Origin: Mesorhizobium loti R88b
GTDB taxonomy: Bacteria > Pseudomonadota > Alphaproteobacteria > Rhizobiales > Rhizobiaceae
Reading direction: 5' to 3'
DNA: 64,000 bases
NCBI RefSeq assembly: GCF_013170845.1
Contig: NZ_CP033367.1
Coordinates: 6,635,001 to 6,699,000, forward strand
Shown here: piece by piece, positions 1 through 8,760 of the stretch
Layout: every line of letters starts with the position of its first letter
Position numbering within the stretch: position 1 is the first letter of the stretch
The notes under the pieces: model-generated
What the model was told of the DNA's origin: nothing
The model's input: the letters and a program-made list of their open reading frames with translations, nothing else
The model's database searches: none
Made by a program: the position numbers and the translations under genes

Positions 1-683
1 AACCCAGTGCGCGCGGCATGCGCGCGCGCGTCGCGGACGAACTGGCGCAACTGCGCGTCGATCCAGTCGCGGGCGGCGCGGCCGCGCCGCAAGGGGAGTC
101 CGGGCAGGTCGACCGGGGGCGCGACGATCAACTGCAGCAGTTGCCGGTATTTGCGATGCCATCCCGGCAAGTCCTGCGCTGGGATTCCCATGAGGCTGAA
201 GATGAGCTTGAGCATCAGGTCGCCGGTCTCGCGCAGGATGGTTACGTCGCCGCGGTCGCGCCACGCCTGCACCCGCGCCTGGATGACGGGCGCGAACAGG
301 TTGCCGATGCCGGCTTGGGTCAGCCCCTTGGGCAGGAACGCCGCCTTGATCGCGTCGCGCGCCTGCCGGTGCGCGCCGCCGTCCTGGGCGACCAACGTTC
401 CGCCAAGCAATTCGGGCGCGATCTCTTCGATCAGCGCCGAGGACACGTCCTTGTGCCGGAGCAGTGCAAACGCATCCGGATCCACGCAGGTCATCAGGTG
501 TCCGGCAGGGCCGAAATCCAGCCAGAAGTGGCTGCCCAACGTCCGTTCCGCGCGCCGCAGCAGGCGCGGCAGGTCGCATACGATGGCGGGAAGATGTCCG
601 ACCAGGGGGAAAGCGCCGGGCACGACCGGGATGTCGTCCCGCAGCCGGTGCCGACGGTCCAGCGGGTTGAGCAGCATGTCCAT
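1..683 (-). CDS. cyp117: Cytochrome P450 CYP117 (ent-kaurene oxidase), N-terminal part
   Basis: This is the first ~227 codons of a P450; the rest, including the heme-cysteine region, lies beyond base 1. The ATG (683-681) overlaps the stop of the upstream SDR gene as TGATG, so the two are translationally coupled. The protein begins MDMLLNPLDRRHRLRDDIP and continues with PGAFPLVGHLPAIV, which I recognise as the rhizobial CYP117 start. In characterised rhizobial gibberellin operons CYP117 oxidises ent-kaurene to ent-kaurenoic acid in the cytosol, feeding CYP114. The diterpene cyclase and prenyl synthase genes of the operon would be expected further left, outside the window. The frame is open throughout the visible part. 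Confidence 0.88.
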   Translation of the reverse strand, partial: MDMLLNPLDRRHRLRDDIPVVPGAFPLVGHLPAIVCDLPRLLRRAERTLGSHFWLDFGPAGHLMTCVDPDAFALLRHKDVSSALIEEIAPELLGGTLVAQDGGAHRQARDAIKAAFLPKGLTQAGIGNLFAPVIQARVQAWRDRGDVTILRETGDLMLKLIFSLMGIPAQDLPGWHRKYRQLLQLIVAPPVDLPGLPLRRGRAARDWIDAQLRQFVRDARAHAARTG

Positions 684-1807
684 CAGCAGCGCGGCCCCGC
701 GGCCGCTTTGGCGGTGTCGCCGGCAGGCCGCGCGGCGCGGCTGTTGCCACCGTCGGCGTACGTCGGCACATGCGCCAGCATGCCGCCGTCGATGCACAGG
801 ACCTGGCCGGTGATGAACGCAGCATCGTCGGAGAGCAGGAACGCCACCAGCGCGGCCACGTCCTCGGGGCGGCCGACGCGCTGCAGGAGTTGGTGCCGGC
901 TCAGATGCCGTTGCATGCACTCGTCCAGCTTGGCGAGGAGACGCTCGGTCATGATGAGACCCGGCGCAACCGCGTTGCAGCGGATCTGCGCATGACCGTA
1001 CTGGGTGGCGAGCGAGGCCGACAGCATGTTCATCGCCGCCTTCGACGCGGCGTAGGACGTCTGCGCGGTGTCACCGCTGAGCCCCTGGCACGACGACATG
1101 TTGACGATCGCGCCACCGCCGCGGGCGATCATTCGTGGGATGGCCTGCCGGCAGCAGAGCAGCGTGCCGCGCAGATTGGTCGCCATGGTCTGATCCCAGA
1201 CCGCCAGGTCCAGGTCGAGGATCGTGCGGTCGCGCGGTGTCAGATGCATGGCGCTCGCGTTGTTCACCAGCAGGTCGACCCCACCGAAGTGCCGCTCCGC
1301 CGTCTCGAACAGCGCTGCCACCGCCTGCGCATCGGCGATGTCCATGGCCAGGGCCAGCGCGTGGCCCGCTTCGGCCGCGATCTGCGCGGTGCAGGCGACG
1401 GCCGCCGAGCCATCAATGTCGGCCACCACCACTCTGCCGCCCTCGCGCGCGATGGCGAGGGCGCATGCCTTGCCGATGCCGGCGCCGGCGCCGGTCACCA
1501 CGGCCACCTTGCCTTCAAACCGTCCTCCTGGGTTGCGTTGGTCTTTCGCGGCATGCCGCTCAGCCTGCGCCGGAGAAGGCGCAGGGTCGGCGCTGGCGCG
1601 CTCGCCAGCGTCGCTTTCGATGACCCGAATGGCGGCGACCGGACACTGGCTGGCCGCGAGCCGCGCGGCGGCGTGCAGCGCCTGCGGGACCGTCGCCACG
1701 CACACTTCCGCCACGCCGTCCGGTTCGCGCTGGCGAAAGGTGCCCGGCAGCGTCAGCACACACTGCCCGGTGGTTCCGCATAGATCCTGATCGATCACGA
1801 CGCGCAT
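683..1807 (-). CDS. Ferredoxin-SDR fusion of the gibberellin operon
   Basis: A 374-aa protein joining two enzymes that are separate genes in some rhizobia. Residues 1-60 are a small [3Fe-4S] ferredoxin of the P450-partner type: C10-x5-C16 (CGTTGQC) and C55 followed by Pro. A ~40-residue Ala/Pro-rich linker leads to a classical short-chain dehydrogenase with the TGAGAGIG nucleotide loop (106-113), NNAS, and the catalytic Ser / YAASK. In the known pathway the ferredoxin supports CYP114 and the SDR oxidises GA12-aldehyde to GA12. The frame stays open upstream to 1966, but the ATG at 1807 is the start because it lies 1 base after the CYP114 stop and begins the ferredoxin fold (MRVVIDQDLC). The stop overlaps the CYP117 start. 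Confidence 0.88.
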   Translation of the reverse strand: MRVVIDQDLCGTTGQCVLTLPGTFRQREPDGVAEVCVATVPQALHAAARLAASQCPVAAIRVIESDAGERASADPAPSPAQAERHAAKDQRNPGGRFEGKVAVVTGAGAGIGKACALAIAREGGRVVVADIDGSAAVACTAQIAAEAGHALALAMDIADAQAVAALFETAERHFGGVDLLVNNASAMHLTPRDRTILDLDLAVWDQTMATNLRGTLLCCRQAIPRMIARGGGAIVNMSSCQGLSGDTAQTSYAASKAAMNMLSASLATQYGHAQIRCNAVAPGLIMTERLLAKLDECMQRHLSRHQLLQRVGRPEDVAALVAFLLSDDAAFITGQVLCIDGGMLAHVPTYADGGNSRAARPAGDTAKAAAGPRC

Positions 1808-1808
1808 C

Positions 1809-3098
1809 TCAGCCCCCCTGAGCATGCAGTCGCACCGGCAGCGCGCGGAACGTCCTGAGGAACGCGGATGGCTCCCGGGTCGGCTGCTCGGCCAATGCCA
1901 GCGTGGGGAAGCGCGCCTCGATCCGCGGCAGGCTCTCGGCCAACTGCACCCGGGCCAGTTGCGCACCGAGGCAGAAGTGGATGCCGTGGCCGAAGCTCAG
2001 CATGATCTTCCCATCGGTCGACATGCCAGGAGTGGTGCCGTAGAACCGCGCGGGATTGAAGCGGTCGGGATCGGCGAAGGCGTCCGGGTCGCGATTGCCG
2101 GCCGCGATCAGCACGCGCACGTCCGCGTTCTTCGGGATCACCACGCCGCCCAGTTCGATGTCGCGCTGGGCGATACGCGGAATGGAGCTGAACATGGCAG
2201 GCGCGTCGCAGCGCAGGACTTCTTCGACGAATGCCTTCACCCCCACGGCGTCTCCCTGCAGCCAGTGCCGCTGTTCGGGATACGCCAGCATCGCCAGGAC
2301 CGCATGGTCGATGGTCGCAGCAGTGGTGGCGAAGCCGCCCAGCAGCATGCCCCACAGCATGCTGATCAACTCCGCATCCGACAGCGTGTCGGCATCCTCG
2401 TCGTGTGCGCCGACCACCATCGACACGATGTCGTTGCGGGGATCAGTGCGCTTGCGCTGTATGAGATCGCCGAAGTAGGTCTGCACCCTGGCGCTGGCCG
2501 CGTCCGCCGCGGCGAGCTGGGGATCACTGGCGCGTGGGCTCAGGCCTTCCAGAATGGCGCCGATGCCGGCGGCCAGCCCGAACATGTCGTCCTGGGGCAT
2601 GCCGAACAGTTCGGCGAAGACCAGCATGGGCAAGGCCAGCGCGAATTCCCAATGCAGGTCCACCGCATCCCCGCGCTCCAGCGCGGGCGCCATGCCGTCC
2701 AGGCGCGCCGCGACGATGCGCGCGATGCTCGGCCGCAGGTTGTCGATCTGGCGCATGGTGAAATCGCGCGAGATCAGCCGGCGCAGACGCGTATGCGTCG
2801 GTGGTTCCTTCATCGCTAGCGTGGACGCGAGGAGATTGAGTGACAGGCTGGTCTCCGCACGCGGGAAATAGCGCGCCAGTTCGCCCGGCGCCGGTCCCCG
2901 AAACACATCGCCCGTGGCCTTGAGCGCCCAGTAGATGTCGGCGTGGCGGCTCAACAGAAAGAGGCCCGACGCCGCACGATGCACCGGATCGTGCTCGCGC
3001 AACCACCGCATGAACGTATACGGGTCTTGGATACACGCTGGCGACGCAAGTTCGGCGAAGGCGTCCCGGCATGCTGCCGTGGTTTCTTGCACGTCCAT
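1809..3098 (-). CDS. cyp114: Cytochrome P450 CYP114 (ent-kaurenoic acid oxidase)
   Basis: A full-length bacterial class-I P450 of 429 aa. The heme loop [15 protein letters not shown] carries the thiolate C376, an EEVLR ExxR motif lies in the K helix, and the I-helix region reads [11 protein letters not shown]. By family knowledge CYP114, working with the operon ferredoxin, carries out the oxidative ring contraction from ent-kaurenoic acid to GA12-aldehyde. It is the second gene of the operon, 94 bases after CYP112, and its stop is followed 1 base later by the ferredoxin-SDR start. The first visible Met ([14 protein letters not shown]) fits a soluble P450 without a membrane anchor. The frame is intact. 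Confidence 0.9.
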   Translation of the reverse strand: MDVQETTAACRDAFAELASPACIQDPYTFMRWLREHDPVHRAASGLFLLSRHADIYWALKATGDVFRGPAPGELARYFPRAETSLSLNLLASTLAMKEPPTHTRLRRLISRDFTMRQIDNLRPSIARIVAARLDGMAPALERGDAVDLHWEFALALPMLVFAELFGMPQDDMFGLAAGIGAILEGLSPRASDPQLAAADAASARVQTYFGDLIQRKRTDPRNDIVSMVVGAHDEDADTLSDAELISMLWGMLLGGFATTAATIDHAVLAMLAYPEQRHWLQGDAVGVKAFVEEVLRCDAPAMFSSIPRIAQRDIELGGVVIPKNADVRVLIAAGNRDPDAFADPDRFNPARFYGTTPGMSTDGKIMLSFGHGIHFCLGAQLARVQLAESLPRIEARFPTLALAEQPTREPSAFLRTFRALPVRLHAQGG

Positions 3099-3192
3099 CT
3101 TGGTTACCTGTTGGCTGGCTGATCTGACCGGCGCGTGCTAGGCGCGCCGGCAAATTGCGGAGAAGATCGCGATTCCGGGCGGCGTCCGCGCG

Positions 3193-4395
3193 TCACCAGA
3201 GCACCGGGAACTCCTCGAACCCGCCAGTGATGATCTCCTTGCGCAACTTCAGTTCTTCGGGCGCCACGGCCAGGCGCAGCGCGGGAAAGCGCTGGAAGAT
3301 CGAGCCGACCACCACCTTGAGTTCCAGCCTGGCCAGCGCCATGCCGATGCAATAGTGCGGCCCGTGCGAAAACGTCAGGTGCGGATTTTCGTCGCGTCCG
3401 ATGTCGAAGATTTCCGGGTCGTCGAAATGGCGCGGATCGAACGACGTCGCCGGCAGGCCGACCAGCACCTTGCTCTCCGCGGGAATATGCACGCCCGCGA
3501 TAGTCACGTCGGTCCTCGGATAGCGCATGATGCCGTCCCAGCCCGCGCCCGGCGGGTACATGCGCAGGATTTCCTCCACCGCCTTGTCCACCAGGGATGG
3601 ATCGCCGACTAGGCGTTCGCGCTGTTGCGGATGGCGGAACATGGCCAGCAGGCCGAATTCGATCTGCGCGACGGTGCTCTCGTGCCCCGCCACCAGCATG
3701 CCCGCCGCCAGGCCGATCGCCTCTTCCTCGGTCGCATTGCCCTGCTCGACCGCCGCGAGCAGATCCGTCAGCAGGTTGTCGCCCGGATCCTGGCGCTTGT
3801 CCCACATCTTGCCGCGAATGTAGGCGCGCAGTTCTTCCCAGGCCAGGCGCGACGCGCTGCGCGGGCCGCTTTCATGCTGGTGCGTCATCACTTCGTCGGA
3901 CAGCCCGGCGAAAAAGGCGTGATCCTCGTAGAGCACGCCCATCAGCGCGCTGATGACCATGGCCGGCAGCGGAAAGGAGAGGTGGCGCCTCAGGTCGGCG
4001 GGCTGGGGCTGGGCCGCCAGCGTCTCGAACAATTGCGCGGCGATCGCCTCGACCTGCTGCGCGAGCAGCTTCACCCTGCGGTTGCTGAAGGCCGGCGCCA
4101 CGATCGTGCGTAACCGGGCATGCTCGCCCCCCTCGTGCGAGACCAGCCACCCCGGCGAACCGAGAATCACCGAATCCGGGGTGAATGCCGCCGGCGGCAT
4201 TCCCGCGGGCCGGAACGCCGCGTCGGACAGCGCCGCCTTGGCCTCGTCGTAGCCTGTCACCCACCAGCCTTCGTGCCCGGACGGGAAGCGTACGCGGTGG
4301 ATCGGACCGTTGGCGCGTAGCGCCAACATCTCAGGCGAGGGCTCGATGTGATCGACGCGCCACATCGGCAGCGTCGGCAAGGGTTGTTCGGACAT
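3193..4395 (-). CDS. cyp112: Cytochrome P450 CYP112 (GA12 20-oxidase)
   Basis: A full-length soluble P450 of 400 aa: I-helix AGHEST, K-helix EEILR, heme loop FSHGPHYCIGMALAR with thiolate C349. It matches what I know of rhizobial CYP112, which oxidises GA12 at C-20 to give GA9. It is the promoter-proximal gene of the visible operon. Operons of this family sometimes have CYP115 (GA9 to GA4) just upstream; no intact CYP115 is present here, so the predicted end product would be GA9. The ATG at 4395 opens MSEQPLPTLPMWRVDHIEP. No clear sigma-54 or nod-box promoter was found upstream. Confidence 0.9.
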   Translation of the reverse strand: MSEQPLPTLPMWRVDHIEPSPEMLALRANGPIHRVRFPSGHEGWWVTGYDEAKAALSDAAFRPAGMPPAAFTPDSVILGSPGWLVSHEGGEHARLRTIVAPAFSNRRVKLLAQQVEAIAAQLFETLAAQPQPADLRRHLSFPLPAMVISALMGVLYEDHAFFAGLSDEVMTHQHESGPRSASRLAWEELRAYIRGKMWDKRQDPGDNLLTDLLAAVEQGNATEEEAIGLAAGMLVAGHESTVAQIEFGLLAMFRHPQQRERLVGDPSLVDKAVEEILRMYPPGAGWDGIMRYPRTDVTIAGVHIPAESKVLVGLPATSFDPRHFDDPEIFDIGRDENPHLTFSHGPHYCIGMALARLELKVVVGSIFQRFPALRLAVAPEELKLRKEIITGGFEEFPVLW

Positions 4396-5084
4396 GGTGG
4401 CACTTCACTCTCTAAGCGATGGAAGGGCGGAAGGCGCTGCGGGCAGCGAATGATTACGACGGCACGTAGACGTCCTCCGGGGAGTAGCCCGACTCGATGT
4501 CAAGATCGGCCAACGTGTAACTGTCTAGGCATACCGCGCGGCGAGATGCAGAACTTTATCCTGCGCCTTCGAGTTCAGGATTAAGGCGAGTGTGGTGGGC
4601 CCTTGAGTCGCAGCCGGCCATCAAGATTTCCTGCGCAAGCGTCGACAAGGTTGGCAGCCTGTTTGGGTACGGGCGGTTTCGCCAAGGCCCCCTTGCCATA
4701 GGATGCTATCTGATGCGGATTTGACATTATGCTTTTCTTTCTTCGTTCCATCGATCGCGGTGTCATCCACGAAATGAAGATCGGTCGTCGGCTCCCGGCT
4801 CCCAACGAAGGAGTTTCAAAACTCGTGCCAATTTGGCCGACCCAGCAGAAGAAAAACATTGTGATTGCTTTTCAGGGGATTAGCCTGAGGCAGACAAGAG
4901 CTCGATGAAATAGCCCGGTGTCGCGGACCCAACAAAGGCGACAAAACAGTGTCGGATAGTATACGGTCGTCAGACGCCAGACCGGCGACACCTTCTTTAT
5001 TAGTTGTCCTGTCGTGGAATGATGGCAGGCGACCTGACCGTATTGCCCCATAGGAGGGGCTCCTGGTTGGCTCAGGGGTCACGT
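4396..5084. other. Intergenic stretch upstream of the gibberellin operon; no intact gene
   Basis: About 690 bases with no credible complete gene. On the minus strand between roughly 4555 and 4455 there is a short open run ending DIESGYSPEDVYVPS and a stop, which looks like the tail of a decayed protein. In other rhizobia CYP115, often truncated, occupies this place, but I cannot match this tail to a P450, so the link is only positional. The operon promoter should be here. A possible -24/-12-like pair (GG, 10 bases, GC, minus strand, 4561-4548) has a poor -24 hexamer and is not claimed. Confidence 0.3.
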
Positions 5085-5660
5085 GCTTGCTCCGGGCGCG
5101 CTCGAGGCGGCTTGCGGGCTCGTTGCCAATGCAACACAGGCGATCCGCAACACCGCCATCTGGGGCGAAGCCGGCACGGCCCAAGAAGTTCGGCGCTTGG
5201 GACGGCAACCTGATGACGGAATGGCATGTCCGCTATGGCGGTCGCGCCGTGATGATCTACTGGCATGTCGAAAAGGGCTCGACCTGCATTTTCTCGCAGC
5301 TCAAGCGCTGTTCGTCTTCGGAGGTCGCGGCGATGACCAAGGTCTTGCTGCGACATTACACCAACGTGGAGATCCAGCGCCAATATGTCGACAGCCATGG
5401 CCAGAGCGCCCTCGGCGTCCCTTTTGCCGCCTGCTCGGGTTCAACCTGCCGCCACGCCTGAGGGCGATCGCCTGGCAGAAGCTGGCGCTGCCAGGCCTGC
5501 GCGCTGAATTGCCAAATGCTTCCCATTCTTTCCAAGGTCCTCACTTGGGAGGAGGTCGAGCAGCAGTATGGCCACAGTCAATCTGGGCCGGCCAGAACGA
5601 CATCGGAATAGCGTCCGGCCTTCGTTCATCTCGAAGAAGGGATGACCGACCGGTCCGTTT
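5085..5660 (+). pseudogene. Tn3-family transposase fragment, frameshifted
   Basis: Pieces of the C-terminal catalytic region of a Tn3-type DDE transposase read through successive frames: [14 protein letters not shown] (about 5135), then [18 protein letters not shown] and [35 protein letters not shown] (5180-5405), then [20 protein letters not shown] (5425-5485), then WEEVEQQYGHSQSG (about 5545-5590). At least two frame changes and a small deletion before the FGAWD block show that it is dead. The N-terminal half and the terminal inverted repeats were not found. It marks an old transposon insertion between the gibberellin operon and the following genes. Confidence 0.8.
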
Positions 5661-5773
5661 TTCGCGCATGCGGCAGCTCCATTGCGATCGCGGCAATTTG
5701 GATTGGCGCGGGCGCCATGTGCTCCGACCCCGAGGGGCTGTCCCGGTCGACAAGAGCCATCGCTCAGCGGCGA

Positions 5774-6256
5774 TCAAGTCATCGGCTTTCGGAATGACCG
5801 GCGACGCTTGGTCTCAACGACTACGCCGGTCGGGCTGTCGGCCGTATTCTTCGCCTTGAACACGGCGGTTCGCTTCGGTTTTGGTTTGGGTAGCGCTTGA
5901 GGCTCTGCCCTTGGCTCCGGCGTTTGCTTGCTCTTTTGTTTGTCCTTGCGGGCGCAAAGTAAAGCCTTGGCGGTCGCCGCGTCCGCATCCGAGACCATGC
6001 CGGCCGGCTTGCCATTGAGATCGATCCGTGCGGCGCCGGCATCCAGTCTTGCCAAGTATCTGGCCATCTTGGTATACGCCAGCAGGGCTCTCCTCAATTC
6101 ATCATCAGACAGTTCGCCGTCGAGCACTCGAATGTCACGATGGATGCCGATCTTGAGCGGCCTGGGCGCTTTCGGATTGAACGCCGCAGGCCACTTGGCC
6201 GATAGATAGCGGAAAAGCTGTGCAGGCGATTTGCCTCGGCTACAGCTCAACATCAT
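5774..6256 (-). CDS. ProQ/FinO-domain RNA-binding protein
   Basis: A 160-aa basic protein. Residues ~12-95 have the ProQ/FinO pattern: LFRYLSAKWPAAFN, then PRPLKIGIHRDI, then LSDDELRRALLAYT and a segment ending RIDLNGKPAGMVS. The C-terminal third is Lys/Pro-rich, typical of the flexible tail. The family binds structured RNAs; FinO members sit on plasmids and ICEs and regulate transfer by stabilising antisense RNA, whereas ProQ is a global sRNA chaperone. Here it sits directly beside a broken Tn3 transposase, so it may have come as cargo of that element or belong to the ICE. Its target RNA is unknown. Confidence 0.8.
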   Translation of the reverse strand: MMLSCSRGKSPAQLFRYLSAKWPAAFNPKAPRPLKIGIHRDIRVLDGELSDDELRRALLAYTKMARYLARLDAGAARIDLNGKPAGMVSDADAATAKALLCARKDKQKSKQTPEPRAEPQALPKPKPKRTAVFKAKNTADSPTGVVVETKRRRSFRKPMT

Positions 6257-6645
6257 AAGCCTCGCCCCATTTTTTCGTTTCCAATTTGGACCTTCCTAGC
6301 GCTGATATATGCAATGATTATGGGAAAATGGGCATTCGCCCCGCAGGGCAAAGCAGCGGCCGCCTCCTCATTCGGACAGACGAAGTGCCTGGTGGACCGA
6401 GCAGGATCGGCACCAATCACGCCGAGCCGTCCGGATTAAGTTCACAGCCATACAGCAGGGTCGGTGGAACGCTGTTTCCCCATTCTCCGCCAACCATTGA
6501 CCCTTGGCGGCGCATCTGAAACGCCGGCAGCGAAAAGACTCCCTCCGCTGAGGGCCGTCGGCGAGTAGGACCCGAAACCGTCGCGGCTCCCCTCACCCGT
6601 TCGGCCGTTCCGTAGTACCAGCGCGTCGCGCAGCGCGAAAGCTAT
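6257..6645. other. Intergenic stretch with no recognisable gene
   Basis: About 390 bases between the ProQ/FinO gene and a small minus-strand reading frame. Only short, low-complexity open frames occur and none resembles a protein I know. No clear terminator or repeat was seen. Confidence 0.3.
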
Positions 6646-6933
6646 TCAGGCGACCGTTCCGTGATCTCGGCCGGATCGACGCCGTCCTGGGACAGGAAGG
6701 CAGGCGAATGGCTGGCAAAAAGCGTTCCGCCGTAAACCGGCGTCGGTCACCAGAACCTGGCGGAACTGCCGGGCGGCGGCCTTTCCGGAATAGCTGCCGC
6801 CGATGACAATTGGCGCAGCGAAATTCGGAAGATTGCGAGCGACAGGCTTCGGACTCCCATTCGATTGCCGACTCGGCTCATGCATTGGCGGGCACTGAGA
6901 ATGTTTGCACATCACGTTGATGGTTACCGCCAT
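6646..6933 (-). pseudogene. Small degraded frame, possibly a flavin reductase tail
   Basis: An open frame of 95 codons starting MAVTINVMCKHSQ, with a purine-rich stretch just upstream. The middle (APIVIGGSYSGKAAARQFRQ, then VLV) is weakly like the C-terminal region of NADPH-dependent FMN reductases. After about position 6720 a neighbouring frame reads on more protein-like (SHSPAFLSQDGVDPAEITE), which suggests a frameshift. It follows the 63-aa gene on the same strand. I cannot assign a function with confidence; it may equally be a small ORFan. Confidence 0.25.
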
Positions 6934-6943
6934 GGAGATCGCC

Positions 6944-7135
6944 TCAGAAGCGGCGCCCAATCGGAAACATTAGCACCTGCGCGTTTTGGCTCGGCTGCTT
7001 GAACTCCTCGACGGCAACTGCCTCAATTAGCAGATCCAAGGCTTCGCGCCCCCTCTGGCTCATCGGGTCATCGCCTCGCAGATAATGATACGCTCGATCT
7101 AGATGCACTCGCGCGGCAGAAAAATCGCTTGTCAT
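6944..7135 (-). CDS. Small hypothetical protein (63 aa)
   Basis: Starts at ATG 7135 with a good GAGAGGG ribosome-binding site about 7 bases upstream. The sequence (RVHLDRAYHYLRGDDP, REALDLLIEAVAVEEF, VLMFPIGRRF) looks like a compact helical soluble protein of the kind often found as an uncharacterised ORF in rhizobial symbiosis regions. There is no signal peptide or membrane segment. No function is known to me. The good ribosome-binding site and protein-like composition are the reasons to call it real. Confidence 0.5.
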   Translation of the reverse strand: MTSDFSAARVHLDRAYHYLRGDDPMSQRGREALDLLIEAVAVEEFKQPSQNAQVLMFPIGRRF

Positions 7136-7257
7136 ATGACCCTCTCAGTTGCCGCCCGCGTTAGCCGTCTACGAGGTGAGGGTCACGCAATCGTCAATAT
7201 CCACAGACGGATTTGATTTAAATCGCAGATGATCCGGGAGAAACCAAACACCGGCTT

Positions 7258-8395
7258 GTCCTATGCGAGTGCCCCTTGATTATGTCGCCGGCGGCCCGGT
7301 GGACTCTGCAATAGGGTTGCTAAAGCGAGCCTGCCAATATGTCCCCAGCATCCTCCAATAAGCCGTCCCGAGTTTCTGGTCAGTCCAGCACTTTTGCGTC
7401 CGACGCTGGATACGGCGATCCACGTGGTGCGCGCGTCCTGCGGCTGGCACTTGCCGATTATCTAGCAAGCGATCGTGGACTTGCGGCCTCGCCTGATGAG
7501 ATACTGGTGACAAGGGGCAGCCAGATGGGGCTGTTCCTGGCAGCGGCTGCGGTTATTGACCCTGGCCAAGCCATTGCCGTGGAGGTGCCAGGCTATCCTC
7601 TGGTGGACGGCGTTTCGGGCAGCAGGCGCCAGAATCATCGCCGTACCAGTTGACACCCAGGGTATCGACGTCACGCAACTCGAAAATATCGCCCAGCAGG
7701 AAACGGCCCCGAAAGCGATCTATGTCACGCCACACCATCAATACCCGACGCTCGGTGCCGGTCGCCGGCTAAAACTGCTCGACATCGCGCGAAAGCGTGG
7801 ACTGGTCGTCATCGAGGACGACTATGATCACGAATACCGATTCGAAGGACGACCCGTGCTGCCGCTAGCCGCACGGGCGCACCCGGAACAGCCCACCGTC
7901 TATGTCGGCTCCCTGTCCAAGCTGCTCACACCCGCTATCCGGATCGGATATATAACCGCGCGGCCGAACATCCTGGCGCGTATAGCCGACCGGCGAGAGG
8001 CCATCGACCGCCAGGGAGATTTCCCACTCGAACAAGCCCTGGCCAGGCTGATTGGAGACGGAGTGTTGCAACGGCACCCGCAAGGCCCGACGCATCTACG
8101 CGTCGCGGCGTGATCTCCTGGCCGAGGAAGCCAGCCGGCATCTCGGCGACGATGTCATGTTCGACCTCCCGGCGGGTGGCCTGGCACTCTGGTTGCGCCT
8201 GCGAAACGGGCTGAGCGGGGAAACCTGGGCCGCGAACGCGGCCAGCGCGGGCCTTGCCATCACGCCCGGGATTCGCTTTGCACTCGACCCCGCGAACGCG
8301 CCCGAGGCATTCCGGTTCGGCTACGCCCGTCATGAAAGCCGAACTTCAGCACATCGTTCAACTGCTTTCGCGCACGCGGCCGAGCCGATAGCGGT
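7258..8395 (+). pseudogene. MocR/PdxR-type regulator (aminotransferase-like domain), frameshifted
   Basis: Fragments of the fold-type-I aminotransferase-like domain of a MocR regulator run in three frames: RVPLDYVAGGPVDSAIGLLK and YGDPRGARVLRLALADYL, LVTRGSQMGLFLAAAAV (7265-7610); AAGARIIAVPVDTQGIDV, YVTPHHQYPTLGAGRRLKLL, VIEDDYDHEYRFEGRPVLPL, VGSLSKLLTPAIRIGYI with the PLP-lysine motif SLSK (7615-8085); then RRIYASRRDLLAEEA and PAGGLALWLRLRNG (8085-8390). The N-terminal winged helix is missing. With at least two frameshifts and no start it cannot make a working regulator. In the intact family these proteins control PLP, GABA or amino-acid genes. Confidence 0.85.
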
Positions 8396-8760
8396 GCAGC
8401 TCGGCCGAGAGAAAAAATCCTGTCAGTCTTTCCAGAAGGTTCCTAGGCATCTTCGTCACAGCCCGAATTTGCTCGGCCGCCCTGCGATACTCATTCGATT
8501 TAGGGCCTTTGCCCCAATGAACCCGCCCGCAGACCACGGTCGGCGTGTCGGGATTTCAGATAGCCACCACGGAGGCGGAAAGATATCCGGTCGACTTCGT
8601 GCGTATTATGACCTCCTGTTTCGGTGGAATTGGCTTTGCCTCCTTGCGACAGGACCACCGCATGGTGCGCCTCGACCTGCTGAGAACGTTATTGTCGCCA
8701 TGCGCACAAGGTCAACTTGGCCGTTCTGAAAAACTCTAATACGGGATCAACATTGTTGTA
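8396..8760. other. Intergenic stretch with no recognisable gene
   Basis: About 365 bases between the MocR pseudogene and the end of the LysR gene. A 64-codon plus-strand frame (from about 8545, beginning MSGFQIATTEAERYPVDF) is protein-like in places but matches no family I know and may be a gene remnant. Confidence 0.25.

Noticed and set aside
7..995. Long plus-strand open frames over the P450 genes
   Set aside because: They lie opposite strong minus-strand P450/SDR genes, are Arg/Ala-rich and have no domain; artefacts of GC-rich third positions.
4548..4561. GG-N10-GC pair upstream of CYP112 as a sigma-54 promoter
   Set aside because: Spacing fits, but the -24 hexamer is poor (AGGATA) and no NifA upstream site was found; chance match in a GC-rich genome.
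4581..5208. Minus-strand frames with Ser/Pro-rich products upstream of the Tn3 fragment
   Set aside because: No recognisable domain or ribosome-binding site; partly opposite the transposase remnant.
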